Positions 10,390 through 21,049 are shown, counted from the stretch's first letter. The stretch: 64,000 nt of DNA from Amaranthus tricolor (GCF_026212465.1 NC_080056.1:19736227-19800226), one strand, 5' to 3'. Made by a program: numbers and translations. The notes: generated from the letters alone by a model not told the origin.

Positions 10390-12707
10390 ATATACGCAGC
10401 AATAAAAAAAAATCATTAATTGCTGCGGTTTTAAGGTGTGACCGCAGCAAATATTCAGTAGCACAATTAATTGCTGCGGTTATACTATGACTCGCAGCAA
10501 ATAAGTGCATATTAAACTAAAAATAAATAAATAAATAAAATATAAGTATTATTTGCTGCGGTTATTGAATGACCGCAGCAAATAAGTATTTTAAAAAAAA
10601 TAAAAATAAAAAATAAAAAATGTGAAAAAAAAAATTATTATGGCAGACAGACCCTTCTCCGCGGCACGCGTAAATCTCCGTGGCTCGCGGAGTGCTACCT
10701 GACCCAGCAAAAATTTTTTTTTTTTTAAATGTTATTTGCTGCGGGCTTCTTTTAACTGCAACAAATAATGGTTATTTACTGCGGTTTTTTATAAAGCCCG
10801 CAGCAAATAGTTGGTTCAAAAAATATAAAAAACGTGTTTTGACGTTCAATTGCTTAAAACCCTAAAATAACTTTCTTCAAAAACCCACGAGGTCGAATGT
10901 CTTCTTCTTCAAACTCTTCAATTTCAGAAAATTTCTTCAAAAACTCACGAAAAATCTCTTCAAGTTTTTCAAATCATATGACTCTTCTGTGTTTTCTCTT
11001 CATTTTGTTCATCATCTTCCAAACCCAACGACTTTATTTAAGTTGTTCAAGCTCCTGTGTTGTTGAGATTTGTTACTTCAATAACCACCCATTGCACGAA
11101 TTTCCTACTCCATCTTTATTTAAGTTCTTCAACTCACCATTGTTGTTTTTCCTTCAAAAGCCACGAAATTAGGGCTAGTCTTGTTCTTTTTCAAGTCATT
11201 GTGTTTTAATAAGGATTTAGTCTTTTTTTATACTAATTTTGATTTTGTTTTTCATTGTAGGTTACATAATCTTATTGTAGAAACAAAATTATCATATCTC
11301 ATTACCAAGGTATGTATTTTATATTTGAATGTGAATAATTTACTTATGTATGTACTTGTATATTTGAATGTGAATAATTTTAATTAATTAGGATTTTTAG
11401 GGTAGATTGAATGTGAATAATTTAATTATGTATATTAGTAGTTGTATATTTGAATGTGAATAATTACTTATGTATGTGGTATCAATGGTTCAATGGGTAG
11501 TTGTTCTTGTAAACGACATCATGTAAGATTATAATCATGTAATTTAATTATATTTGCTAGTATTAAACCTACTTTGCTTTATAATCTGTGCGAAGAAATT
11601 CGGAAGTAGGATAGTGGCTTTTGTTTATCGAAAATCGGCTAAGAAATGGAAGAGATTTAAAGAACCTCAGAATGAAATGAGATTTATATACATTACTTAT
11701 AAAATACAAGAAGATATCTTTTAGCTAATGAACAATTCTTTTAGCTTCAATCAGGTTCAAAAGGTTTGTTGCTTTTGTGTGATTATTTTTATGTTTATAA
11801 AGATTTAAGATTGAACGCGCGATGTTTGTGAATGATCAAGTTCCTTAGTGATTGATTGTTGATAATTAATGTATTATTCATTTTCTATTTTTAGGATTAA
11901 GTTGGAATTCTAATGTACGTACTTCTAGGATGTTAATTAATTATGTTTTTGGATGAGTTTAATGCTTATTTGTGTTTCGTTGGATTTACAGATTGATAGT
12001 TTGCCATGTCGATGTTTATTCGAAGGACAAAAATTCTGAACTCGTCGAATCCACTATTCACATTCGCAAGCTGCTTTCTATATGAAACATGTAGGATTAT
12101 TGAATCTCAAAAGCCGAGAGCTTTTGATGTGTGACACTCTTTTTGGAGTCAAGTATTCATTAATTTTATGACTAGAGTAAGTTTAAAAGTAATTGTGTCA
12201 AGTTTAAAAGCACCTTTTAATTTATTAGGACTTTAATTTGTATAAGATGTACATATTATTATATTATATATACGATCGAGAGTTTACAAAGAGATTATTG
12301 GTGATTATTGGAGTTAATTGTTGATTATCATTGGATTAATCATTGTTTATTACATTGTACATTATTGGATTATTTAATACTATTAAACGAAAACAGCAAA
12401 AAAAAAAAGTTTAACAACTCCGCGGCACGCGTAAAACTCTACGGTACACGGAGCACCATCTGAACCAGTAAAAACAAAAAAAAAAAAAAAAAACTATTTG
12501 CTGCGGTTTTGAGGCTGACCGCAGCAAATACTCCTCTTTATTTGCTGCAGTTAACGGTTGACCGCAGCAAATAATACCCTTTTTTGCTGTGGTTTTTAAC
12601 CGCAGCATTTAAAATAGGCTATTTTCTGCTATCACTATTGCTTAGAGCCAAAACCGCAGCAAATAATGGCCAAAAAACCGCAGCAAATGAGGTTTTTTCC
12701 ACTAGTG
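10390..12707. mobile_element. CACTA (En/Spm) deletion derivative, left end truncated
   Basis: The right end finishes TTTTTTCCACTAGTG at 12707, the reverse of CACTAGTGGAAAAAA. The left end lacks CACTA and begins inside the subterminal region (ACGCAGCAATAA), which aligns with the complete element at 37509 from about 37562 onward. Subterminal TTTGCTGCGGTTTT/ACCGCAGCAAAT palindromes occur at 10395-10810 and 12495-12690. The interior (10880-11500, 12240-12400) matches the 5' leader and 3' tail of the 37509-42668 element. The transposase genes are deleted, so it is non-autonomous. Confidence 0.82.
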
Positions 12708-12710
12708 TAT

Positions 12711-13050
12711 GGAATGCTTGGGAAGAACCCGAATCTGATGAGGTTGTTGTAATCGGGTCTTGCATGACTCCGGCTGACTCCATTTTCAATGAATGTGATG
12801 ATAATCTTTCCAGTGTGTTGTCTGAAATCTGGTTAAACAGAAAAATCGGAGTTTCAACCTAAAGAGAAATTTTTCAAAATTCAGAGAAAATGAATTAAGA
12901 AGCTAGGATGGTGAATAAGAAGAAATTTGGGAGGAAAACCCAGTTTGCTTACCTCGCCATTGCTGAACCATGGCCGAAGGTTTTGGGTTTTGCCAAGGTT
13001 GATTTAATCAGTAGAGAAGCTAAGAAATTCTGTTATGGGGATTTTCGAAT
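12711..13050 (+). pseudogene. NCED: NCED fragment, downstream block
   Basis: The frame reads [20 protein letters not shown], then [12 protein letters not shown] and SVLSEIWLN. After a stop and short disrupted stretch (about 12860-12905) it reads [20 protein letters not shown] and [13 protein letters not shown]. This is the C-terminal third of NCED, continuing the same gene as the block ending at 10389. About 40-50 residues between the blocks are missing and replaced by the CACTA derivative. The distal end (about 13050) runs into the element's right inverted repeat before the natural C-terminus. Confidence 0.87.
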
Positions 13051-13301
13051 GAAGAAGGAGCAGCAACTAATTCAAAACAGGCTGAAATGAAAAAGAAGCA
13101 AATGTTTATAAGGTCACGTGACTGTCACGTGAAAGTCAACGGTTAAGTTAAACGGTCAAACGGTAAAAACCGTTATAAGGTGGTGTTTTGCAAAGAAATG
13201 TATTATATAAGGTAGTTTTTTGCAAAAAAATTTAGATAAGGTAGTTTTTTGCAAACAGGGGTATAGAATAGGTAATTTATTATAATTTTCTCAAATATTT
13301 A

Positions 13302-16300
13302 TTGTAAAGCTATATTAGGGAAAAGGTTCAAGTTTGTCAAATCCAAGACTTAAAATGCCTATTTAAAGGCTAAAATGTTCAATTAAAGCTTTAAAAAGAC
13401 AACTTCAAAATTATGAGTTAAACAAATGGGATCTTAATGCTATGGGTACTAATGATTATGGATTGTTAATGTTGAAAATATTAAGCATAAATTGACAACC
13501 ATAGGAGAGTTTGGATTCGAAATTGTGATAACAATGATGTGAAAATTAGTTAGATGAAATTATTGCTCCTATATTGACTGTTGGAACTTGTTAAAACTAC
13601 TCAATCTGTTTCTTTGACTTTTGCATATGATTAGAGACCCTAAAACACATCTCGTTTTAAAGTTATTATTAAAAAATATCACTATCAATAACAATCTCAA
13701 AAGTCCAAATACAACATAAGGCAATCCAATATCAAACTCCAATGATAATCCAAAAACATTTCACATACAATTTTCGTAGGGTTATATCATTGGCCTACAC
13801 AAAAGAATCAAAATGACCAAAGTGCATTGAAAACAAATATCACTAATATTTGAGATAAATTGCGATTCTTCCAAATACAAGCACAATTTGTTAGCCAAAC
13901 ACAAACTTTAAAATAACAATACAAAGATAATAGCTAAACAAATATTAACTGTTTAGAAGAGTCAGCAAAAGGTTGCACACTACTAAACTGAGATCAAGAA
14001 CCACACGATGCAAGGATATATAGGCTTCCACCCCTTTCCGCAAAAGAAAAATCAAAGTTTTGTAGGTCACCTGCTCGAAGAAAAAGAACCTGAGTTAGCA
14101 ATGCATTTTGGACCGTGATAGTATACCAAATCAATGCCTGTCAAGGGGTTGCAGCTATAAATAAACAAGTATTTTTTACAAAGAGCTGCTGCTCATTAAA
14201 CCATAAATTTGTTCCCAAAAGAGAACTGATAAGTGAAACTAAACAAGACAAGAATTACTTAAGTAAGCATTGACACCATCATGCTGCAATAGTAGCTATC
14301 CACGCGAAAGGAACAAAAATACTGATCAAAAAGCCAAATATTTGGTCAAGACAAAAATGAGTATAAAACTCATGTACTCTAAGCGCGAGCATCCTATTCC
14401 TTGGGGAAAACGGAAACTTTCAACCAGAACATACAGCTAGAGGACAAGCTACAATATATGAGATACCATTTTACGAGTATATGGCAGTGCAGCATCCATT
14501 ATTCTAAAAGAAAAATGGGATAAATAGCAAAGGTATTTTCCCACAATAAATCACCTTAAACCTCCCTTATTCGATTATCTACAAACATTACACTACATAT
14601 TTCGTCCACAAGCTTCATTGGCTAGTAACTGCCACACAAAAAGACTCTTGAGAAACTACACCAATGTCCTGAATAAAGAATGTGCAACTATTCTCTTTGG
14701 ATCTTTGCGCATACAACAGATTCTCCTGAATGATGCCACAAAATAGTATTGAAGAAAAAATCAGAGTACTGAAGCACGAAGAGCAAGGTACAGCTTGTAA
14801 GTTCCAACTTCCGACTCAGGCCACCTAAGTAAAAGAAACAGTTATAATACACCTTCTCTTTAATAGCATTTCTACCCAATATAGCCAAGCTTATGAGTGC
14901 ATATTTGATACATAACCATTAGCCCAAAGCACATGCTTTCTGAAAAGGAGAAAGTATGTAGCATAAGCAATCCATCCCAGCTTCTCCCTGGGATATTATT
15001 GGGTACACAACCAAAAATCACAAAGCAAGGCAGTATTCAATTAGAGTGTGTTCGGATAATATTTTAGAAAAGAAAAGAAGGGAAGGGAAAGGAAGGGAAA
15101 ATTGAAGTGTTTACCCTCCCAAATCTTTCCAAAATTGGAAAGATTAGTTTTGTACAACATATCTCTTACCTCCATTTAGCTCCACTCCCCTTTTGGCATT
15201 CAAACAAAGGAAAAATTCCATGCCTCCATTTTTTTCCTTTTATTCTCTTCATATCCTTGCATCTAGACACGGCATTAGTTTTAGATTTAATATTTACTAC
15301 GGTAAAATACATATTCATCTCTTTATTGGTTGAGGGGAAGCAGGGCATCGGTCATTTAGTTCTTGCACAATTGATAAACATTTGGAAGAGGACACTTACT
15401 CTACTCTCAAATAATGTCCATGAATCAATATCTAAACACCACATAAGCTGTCTAAACCTTATAGGCTTGACTGGTGAATGGTCATACTAACCATTTTGCC
15501 ACATAGACCATAGCAAAGCCTCACATTAAATACTTTGCAAATCTCCTTTGTATTAAATGGTACAATACATTTTATCCTTTTTAAGCCGTTAGTTTATCTT
15601 AAAAACCAGAAATCCCAGAAAAAATGGTTGTGTTTCTAAACAGATATCCACCATCATTAATGAATACATAAAGTTTATCCTACTCCAAAACATAGTTACA
15701 ACCTTCGTTTACTTTAGTTTTTAAGTAATCTCAAGTACTCTCTTGTATTCTTGACACTCTCGAGTCTTACCACATGTATGGACATTAGACTCTTGGACAG
15801 ATATGTTTGATGCCAAAACCATGTCAAAGTAACATGAGATACGACTGTAAATTAAGATTTTTCAAGATAACCATCACCGTACTCACGCTACTCACTTTGG
15901 CCGGTACTCAACCTCCATTATCCCAAATTTCTCACCAATCTGAGTTCATCATTTCCATTAATCAAGAAACAAAACCATATGAAGACATACACACAAAATG
16001 AGAAAATTTAGAACTGTACCAAAGAAAGCACGCTCTACAAATGCTTCCCAAATCCTATTACCCACATATCAAGAAAAAGTCAAATCACAAGCTCCTACAA
16101 AATTCATATTAAGTAAGAATTACCCAATAAGGCAGTCTAGATTCCCAAACATAAAATCCTGTAAAAACATCACATAAACCTCAAAACCAGATCAAATAAA
16201 ACACAATTAAGCATACCCAATTAAACATTCACAGAAGAGTTCACTAGATAAATCGTAGCAAATGAAAACATATCATAAGTCGCAAACAATTTCAAAAATT

Positions 16301-16319
16301 CTATTCAAAAAAATTGAAA
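13302..16319. other. Intergenic stretch, no supported gene
   Basis: No recognisable protein was found on either strand. On the minus strand, 14090-13980 has intron-exon-like punctuation: a pyrimidine tract, GAGCAG/GTGACC, then an open stretch. This could be untranslated or exonic sequence of an unknown transcript. 13320-13400 has short AAGACTTAAAA-type repeats also seen near 60655-60835. 15045-15235 has a purine-rich run (GGAAGGGAAAGGAAGG) facing a pyrimidine-rich run and may be a degenerate MITE. Confidence 0.3.
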
Positions 16320-16745
16320 CTTCATCATAATTCATAACTACAAATGAAAACATAAAAAGATACTGATAATAAAATTCAAAAACAAAAAATCAAAAATATC
16401 CAAACATCATCATAACCACAAATGAAAACATAGAAATGTACTTCTACATGAATTAACAAAACACTATTCCAAAACATACAAACTTCATCACAACCACAAA
16501 TGAAAACAAGAAAATGTACTTCAAAATTAACAAAATCATGATTCAAAAACACAGACACTTCATCATACCCACAAATGAAAACCAGAAAACGTACTTCTAA
16601 CAAATTTAACAACACCCAATTCAAAAGCATACAAACTTCATCATAACCACAAATAAAAACCTAAAATTGTATTTCTAACAAGATTAACAAAACCCAAGTA
16701 AGAAACAAACAAACAAACTATGGACTTCTAACAAAATTAACAAAA
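16320..16745. repeat. Minisatellite, about 78-base unit, five copies
   Basis: The anchor CTTCATCATAACCACAAATG recurs near 16320, 16404, 16483, 16558 and 16636, a spacing of 75-84 bases. Each copy continues GAAAACA..GTACTTCTAACAAAATTAACAAAA with small differences. The array lies immediately downstream of the CML gene. A frame open across it on the minus strand simply reads the repeat. Confidence 0.75.
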
Positions 16746-16762
16746 ACCAAACTATAAAAAAA

Positions 16763-16768
16763 CAAAAA

Positions 16769-16800
<32 letters not shown>
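16763..16800. repeat. Poly(A)/poly(T) tract downstream of the CML gene
   Basis: A nearly pure A run on the plus strand, meaning poly(T) on the gene's coding strand, about 35 bases past the stop codon. The orientation is wrong for a retrocopy poly(A) tail. Confidence 0.8.
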
Positions 16801-16802
<2 letters not shown>

Positions 16803-16836
16803 AAAATTTCGCCATACCCGATTGAAAAAAAAATCA

Positions 16837-17280
16837 TCACTTAGCAACCATCCTAGCAATAAAATCGTCAAACTTGATTTTCCCATCAGATCCAACTTCA
16901 ACTTCACGAATCCACTCATCAAACTCAGCAGGTTCGAGCTTTTCACCAATACTAGTTAGAATATGCCTCAGATCCGAAACAGCAACGAACCCAGTTCCTT
17001 CCTTATCAAGAACTTTGAATGCATCTCTCAATTGACGATCAAAAGGTTCAGGTTTTAAGTATTTAGACATAAGATCTAAAAACCTATTGAAATCAAAAGG
17101 AGAAGTCAAGCTTTCTTGTGAAATTATTTCTTTAAGTTGAGCTTGTGTTGGATTTCCACCCAAAGAACGCATCAAAATTCCTAATTCAGAAGGTGCAATT
17201 TTGCCATCATTGTCTGTGTCAAAGAGAGTAAAGGCTTCTTTCATTGAACTAACTTGATCACTACTCAAATCTTTCCCCAT
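16837..17280 (-). CDS. CML13: CML13/CML14-type calmodulin-like protein
   Basis: This is an intact single-exon gene of 147 codons. It begins [20 protein letters not shown] and ends [10 protein letters not shown]. The first EF-hand loop is canonical: D21-x-D23-x-D25-G-K-I-A-P-S-E32. The second EF hand is eroded (SPFDFNRF). The third (DKEGTGFV, about 95-102) and fourth ([11 protein letters not shown]) lack full ligand sets. One good loop out of four, this length and no introns are typical of CML13 and CML14, which in Arabidopsis bind IQ motifs of myosins and other proteins in the cytosol. It could equally be the CML14 paralogue. It is the only intact host gene in the window. Confidence 0.93.
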   Translation of the reverse strand: MGKDLSSDQVSSMKEAFTLFDTDNDGKIAPSELGILMRSLGGNPTQAQLKEIISQESLTSPFDFNRFLDLMSKYLKPEPFDRQLRDAFKVLDKEGTGFVAVSDLRHILTSIGEKLEPAEFDEWIREVEVGSDGKIKFDDFIARMVAK

Positions 17281-17324
17281 TTTGTTGCTGATTGATGTTA
17301 AGGAATGACGAATGGATTTGTGTT

Positions 17325-17345
17325 GTTTTTAAATAGGGGAAATGT
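17325..17345 (-). promoter_or_regulatory. TATA box and start region of the CML gene
   Basis: On the minus strand TATTTAAAAACAACACAAAT lies about 50-60 bases upstream of the start codon, giving a short leader rich in CAACA and CAATC. The position and motif fit a plant core promoter. Confidence 0.5.
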
Positions 17346-17611
17346 TTTTTGTGGGTTGTATAAGAGTTGTGGGGGTGGGGAATTTTTTTGTTACTTTTCT
17401 ATCGCCTTAAAAATCGCGTCTTTTGAGGTTTGAATATGGCCTGTGGCCAAACATATTGTTTAGGAATTGTATTTTTTTAATTAGAGTTTTCTCCTACCAT
17501 TCTATTAATTATTGATTAATAATACAAACTTTAACATATGTTTTGGCACAATATTTATTTTTACCCATTACATATAAAAAGGGTCATTTCTACTAAAAAT
17601 GATAAATTAAA

Positions 17612-18513
17612 GGGATATATTACACAAACTTTTACAAAAAGTTAATTGTAGAAAATTTTAATAAAGAATCTACAAAATAGTGTTATACTATTGGAAATCA
17701 AGCTGCCATAACGCTATAAACCAAAAAACGTTTAATTGTTCGTTATTTTAAAAATTTACTTTGTTACCCTTGTCTTCTTCTTCATCCATCTTCTCCTTCT
17801 TCATCCATCTTCTTCTTCCATCAATATGTGCTGCCTAATTCAATAACATATGCTACTTTAATTCATGGATATGTTGCAGCAGGAAAGAAAGAACTTGACT
17901 TGGAGCTGTATAAGGAAATGAATTCGCAAGGTTTGGAAGAAAACAATTTCATAGTCGATACATTTCTGAATATTTATAAAAGAAGCCAGAAGATGTAATG
18001 GAAATGATCAAGGATGTTTGCCTAGAGGCATATTGCTTCAGCGTATAACTATACAAGTTTAGTGGATGGCTATTTTAAGATGGAAAATGTGTTTGCCGCT
18101 CTTAAACTAGCCCAGGAACTTTACTGAAAAAGGTTTAGAATTTGGCGTTGTGGCATTTAATGTTTTGTTGAGTGGGCTTTTGAAGCACGAAGTATGAACC
18201 AGAATCAGTTTATGGTGGATTGAAACAATTTAATTTAGTTGCTATGATGATCAAGATATAATAGGATGTAAGAAAGGAATCAATGAGAAGAAAAAGATGG
18301 ATAAAAGAAGATGAATGAAGATAGAGAAGATGGATGAAAAAGACAACGACAAAAAGAAAATTTTTTAAGATGACTAAAAAATAAACGTTTTTTGGTTCAT
18401 AATGTTATAACAGCTTGATTTCCAAAAGTACAATGCTATTTTGTGAAATGTTTTTTAAGATATGCTACCATTGACCATTTGTAAAAGTTTGTGTCTACCG
18501 TGTATAATATCCC
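17612..18513. mobile_element. Pack-MULE carrying PPR gene sequence
   Basis: The ends are GGGATATATTACAC and GTGTATAATATCCC. The arms are imperfect inverted copies of at least 150 bp, sharing CAAACTTTTACAAA, TTGGAAATCAAGCTG and ACCAAAAAACG. A perfect 9-bp target duplication, TAAATTAAA, flanks it (17603-17611 and 18514-18522). The interior is a piece of a PPR gene. It is non-autonomous. Confidence 0.88.
17836..18215 (+). pseudogene. Captured pentatricopeptide-repeat (PPR) gene fragment
   Basis: Frames on the plus strand read TYATLIHGYVAAGKKELDLE, LYKEMNSQGLEENNFIVDTF and, after frame changes near 17995, YTSLVDGYFKMENVFAALKL and FNVLLSGLLKHG. These are consecutive 35-residue P-type PPR units. 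PPR proteins bind organellar RNA. The piece lacks a start codon and targeting peptide and has several frameshifts, so it is a dead capture. The best guess at the donor is a mitochondrial P-class PPR gene of the At5g14770 kind, from recall. Confidence 0.72.
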
Positions 18514-18522
18514 TAAATTAAA

Positions 18523-20054
18523 TTTAAATTAAAAATAAATCTCGCCTTTCCATCTTCCACTTGTGCATTATCCCACCCCATCCTTTTTTTTTTTGAAAAC
18601 TGAGTATATATTGTACATGAAAAAAAAAATTGAAATCAAGGAAACCAATACCATCAGCATAAAAACTCCCAGAGAGGGTAAAAGCCATTGAAAACAAGCC
18701 CGAAAATAGGCCACTCAAAAGAGATGAAACACATAGGATGGACTATGCAATATACACTAATTCAATGCAGACCCATTAAAGTGTTTAGTTTTATAATAAA
18801 TGATTATATATAAATTGTTATAATTTTGTTACTATTATATGAGTTATTGTAGTGTTGTATTTGTCTGAAAATAGTAACATGATAATAAAAAGGCTTGATA
18901 GTAAGGAAATGTTGAACCATGCTTTCGGCATGTAAAAATTGTGGGACGTGTTTTTCGACGCAAAAAATATGACGAACACAGTTAGGTTATTTAACCTTAC
19001 TTGTGGCTCGAGCAACATCGTACTGGATGAGTGATGACTCCCGTTAGCGATTTTGCTTTACCTCGCAATAACGGGCCCTTATATGTATCAAAAAAAGATC
19101 ATATGTTAATAACTATTGGATTCGAAGCCCTAACACTCAAGCAAAAGCGTTAGTAAATCATGCCTTGGTATTCAAGTAAAAGGACCAAAAGTTTAATATA
19201 TAAATTTAACATAAAATAAATCCTCTATATTACATAAAACACCTTGCATATTATTAATTGTAATGCACTTAAAGCATATTACTTATTGTAATGCACATAT
19301 TTTTATACTTGTACAGTTGTTGACAAGCTTTTATGCTCAGCTTAATAGCTTATCCGATTCCCACCGATTTTTCTGACTTATGTGAAGCCTTATGTGCTAT
19401 ATGGAGTCCCTTTTGGGTGCAATATTTTATTATTTGGTGTACTACTCAGTCGTGGTTGCTGATACTATACAGTTTTTATTATCACTCTGAATAATTGTCC
19501 CTTGAGGGATAGTGTATTTACAAGTATTGTAGGTGTTAACTATAGTACTAATTAAGTTGGAGAAGTTTGAAGTTATTTATGATTTGTATTGTATATTAGG
19601 GGATGACAGTATTTTAAGTTGGGGAGAATAAAACAATCATTATTTTAATACAATTTAATTATAGTTAATTGGGATTTTGAGATAAATTATTCCGAGTAAT
19701 ATTAATTATTTAATACGATAAAACGTTTTGTTATGAAATTAATTTGGATTTGTTTTTAAAAGTAATATTTGATCAAAGTAAAAGTTGTAGGACTATTTTA
19801 TATTACCTAGACATGAAAATATGGGAATTTGCGTGTGTTTCGATTATGTGTCAAAGAATGACATTAATCCTTCCTTTATCTGTTATTTAGACACATATCA
19901 TTGCTATGTGTCATTGCATCAAACCTCACAAATAAACAATCTCAAGAAATTAGTAAAACTCTTCAACTTCATTCACTCTCAACTCTCTCTAATTGAGATA
20001 TAATTGCAACCAATTCTAAAGAGTTTTTCCAAAATCTTTTTAGCTCTCAAAATT
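18523..20054. other. Intergenic stretch, no supported gene
   Basis: AT-rich, with no recognisable coding sequence. The only structured part is 18880-19100, which is less AT-rich and ends in a stem-loop. The last 130 bases (19920-20054) look like the leader of the small ORF that follows: CT-rich, with ACTCTCTCTAATTGAG. Confidence 0.35.
19040..19075. repeat. Stem-loop in intergenic DNA
   Basis: CCCGTTAGCGA pairs with TCGCAATAACGGG around a pyrimidine-rich loop, leaving one small bulge. It sits in a locally GC-richer block (18900-19080). No known element is recognised around it. Confidence 0.5.
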
Positions 20055-20144
20055 ATGGCTTCAAAACTTATTATAATTTTGGTTTTGCTTAATATCATTG
20101 CTTTTGGCCTTATTGTCAATGTTGAACGAAAACAAATACTTTAA
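20055..20144 (+). CDS. 29-codon signal-peptide-like ORF, probable gene fragment
   Basis: The ORF encodes MASKLIIILVLLNIIAFGLI followed by nine mostly polar residues and a TAA stop. The start resembles the signal peptide of 14-kDa proline-rich/lipid-transfer hybrid proteins (DC2.15 group), and a leader-like stretch precedes it. No cysteine domain follows. The MITE at 20145 abuts the stop, but its 3-bp target is that same TAA, so the frame already ended here before insertion. It is either a truncated secreted-protein gene or a short peptide gene; the first is more likely. Confidence 0.35.
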   Translation: MASKLIIILVLLNIIAFGLIVNVERKQIL

Positions 20145-20538
20145 GGGAGTGTTTGGTTTCAACGATCGGTAACGGTAACAAGTAACCATTACCGTTTCAA
20201 CTTGTTTGTTTAGCATCAAGGGATAAGCAAATCCATTAGTTGAGGATAATAAATTCCATTACTTTGTTACTAGATTAGAAGTAGTGGTAACAAAATTATT
20301 CTTTATTGTCTTCTATCATCCCCAATCTCCCTCTACGTGAAACAGTCATAGAATTATATGGATGTGGGATTTGGGAAGCAACACTCCAATGCTGATGCAC
20401 CACCACACCTCTATTTCTTTTGATTCTCTTACCCTCCTTCTACCAAACAATTATTAATAATAACACTTATCATTACCCTTACTCATCTTTACCCTTTCCC
20501 TTTCCGTTTCATTTCCCTTAGGCATACCAAACACTCCA
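20145..20538. mobile_element. Tourist-like (PIF/Harbinger) MITE
   Basis: The termini are GGGAGTGTTTGGTTTC and ATACCAAACACTCCA, which are inverted, with a 3-bp target duplication TAA (20142-20144 and 20539-20541). Length is 394 bp, with no coding capacity. TWA targets and GTGTTTGG ends are typical of Tourist-like MITEs. Confidence 0.82.
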
Positions 20539-20541
20539 TAA

Positions 20542-21049
20542 GTCTAACTCTGTCTTTATTATCCTTCATGTCCTATTTGAATTGTGTTGTGACTAGTATT
20601 GTTAGAACTTATCTAGATGAAATGATGGTTTTAATAGGAACTATATAGATTCCCGTGTAAAATACAGTTAATATAAATATTTATTGATATGAATAAAGAT
20701 ATTATTTTATAAAAATAATTAATTTAGAACATAAACTTAATCATTATATCTTTGTATTTGTTATGATATTATCACTATCAAAGTGAATAAATAATTTATT
20801 ATACAACAATATTAAAACATATATTTATAGTAATTATTGATAAATAAGACAAAATAAATCTAAAAGTCTTCAACAATGATAGATAGTATAAGGAAAGAAA
20901 AGACTGCTTGTATTGCGCTTTAATAGGTAAGGTATATAAAGACAAAAAGTCTCTTTGCCAATGTTTCATCGGCAAAGAGACTTTTTCAATCCGAGGCTTA
21001 GATACAAATTAAATTCTAGTAAACAATTCATATCGTTGTTAAATAGGGT
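20542..21049. other. AT-rich intergenic stretch with a hairpin
   Basis: No coding sequence was recognised. The 5' part of the old copia element that resumes at 27760 is not present here, so DNA has been lost at the left side of hAT copy B. The hairpin at 20944-20986 is the only structured feature. Confidence 0.3.
20944..20986. repeat. Perfect 16-bp stem-loop
   Basis: AAAAAGTCTCTTTGCC and its exact reverse complement GGCAAAGAGACTTTTT are separated by 11 bases (AATGTTTCATC). It stands alone in AT-rich DNA about 60 bases before the hAT-related sequence. It may be a tiny foldback element or the precursor of a small RNA; function is unknown. Confidence 0.6.

Larger units (their letters stand above)
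9725..13292. mobile_element. Mutator-like Pack-MULE carrying NCED sequence
   Basis: The terminal inverted repeats start GAGAAAATTATAATAAA and extend about 250 bp (9725-about 9975 and about 13045-13292). They include a GTCACGTGAC-rich block and repeated TTTGCAAAAAACTACCTTAT units. A perfect 9-bp target duplication, AAATATTTA, flanks the element (9716-9724 and 13293-13301), as expected for Mutator-like elements. The interior holds two NCED coding blocks separated by a CACTA element. No transposase is present, so it moved in trans. Confidence 0.88.
8540..13330. mobile_element. Outer inverted-repeat (Pack-MULE-like) element, itself carrying nested elements
   Basis: The left arm near 8550-8620 (CTTTTCC, GCTTT, ACAA, ATATTT, CAA, TTTACGT, TCAG) aligns with the reverse complement of the right arm. 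The right arm is split between 9640-9724 and 13302-13330 by the 9725-13292 element. With that element and one 9-bp target copy removed, the two halves of the arm read continuously. The arms also carry CCGCCACNTG-AGNGGCGGTTT palindromes (8673-8790 and 9485-9625). Outer limits and target duplication are uncertain. Confidence 0.55.

Noticed and set aside
15107..15490. 127-codon open frame as a gene
   Set aside because: No recognisable family, AT-driven composition, and its beginning lies in a purine/pyrimidine-rich MITE-like stretch.
16320..16745. CRISPR-like array because of regular 75-84 base spacing
   Set aside because: The spacers are not unique; the whole unit is repeated with small changes, as in a minisatellite, and the genome is a plant's.
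16763..16800. Poly(A) tail suggesting that the CML gene is a retrocopy
   Set aside because: The A run is on the strand opposite to the gene, so it would be poly(T) in the transcript. CML13/14 genes are normally intronless, so lack of introns is not evidence of retroposition.
20145..20538. MITE as the cause of truncation of the signal-peptide ORF
   Set aside because: The target duplication is TAA, which is the stop codon of the ORF. The pre-insertion sequence would have stopped at the same codon.
20944..20986. Intrinsic (bacterial-type) terminator
   Set aside because: It has a stem followed by T residues, but the window is plant nuclear DNA with no bacterial genes.
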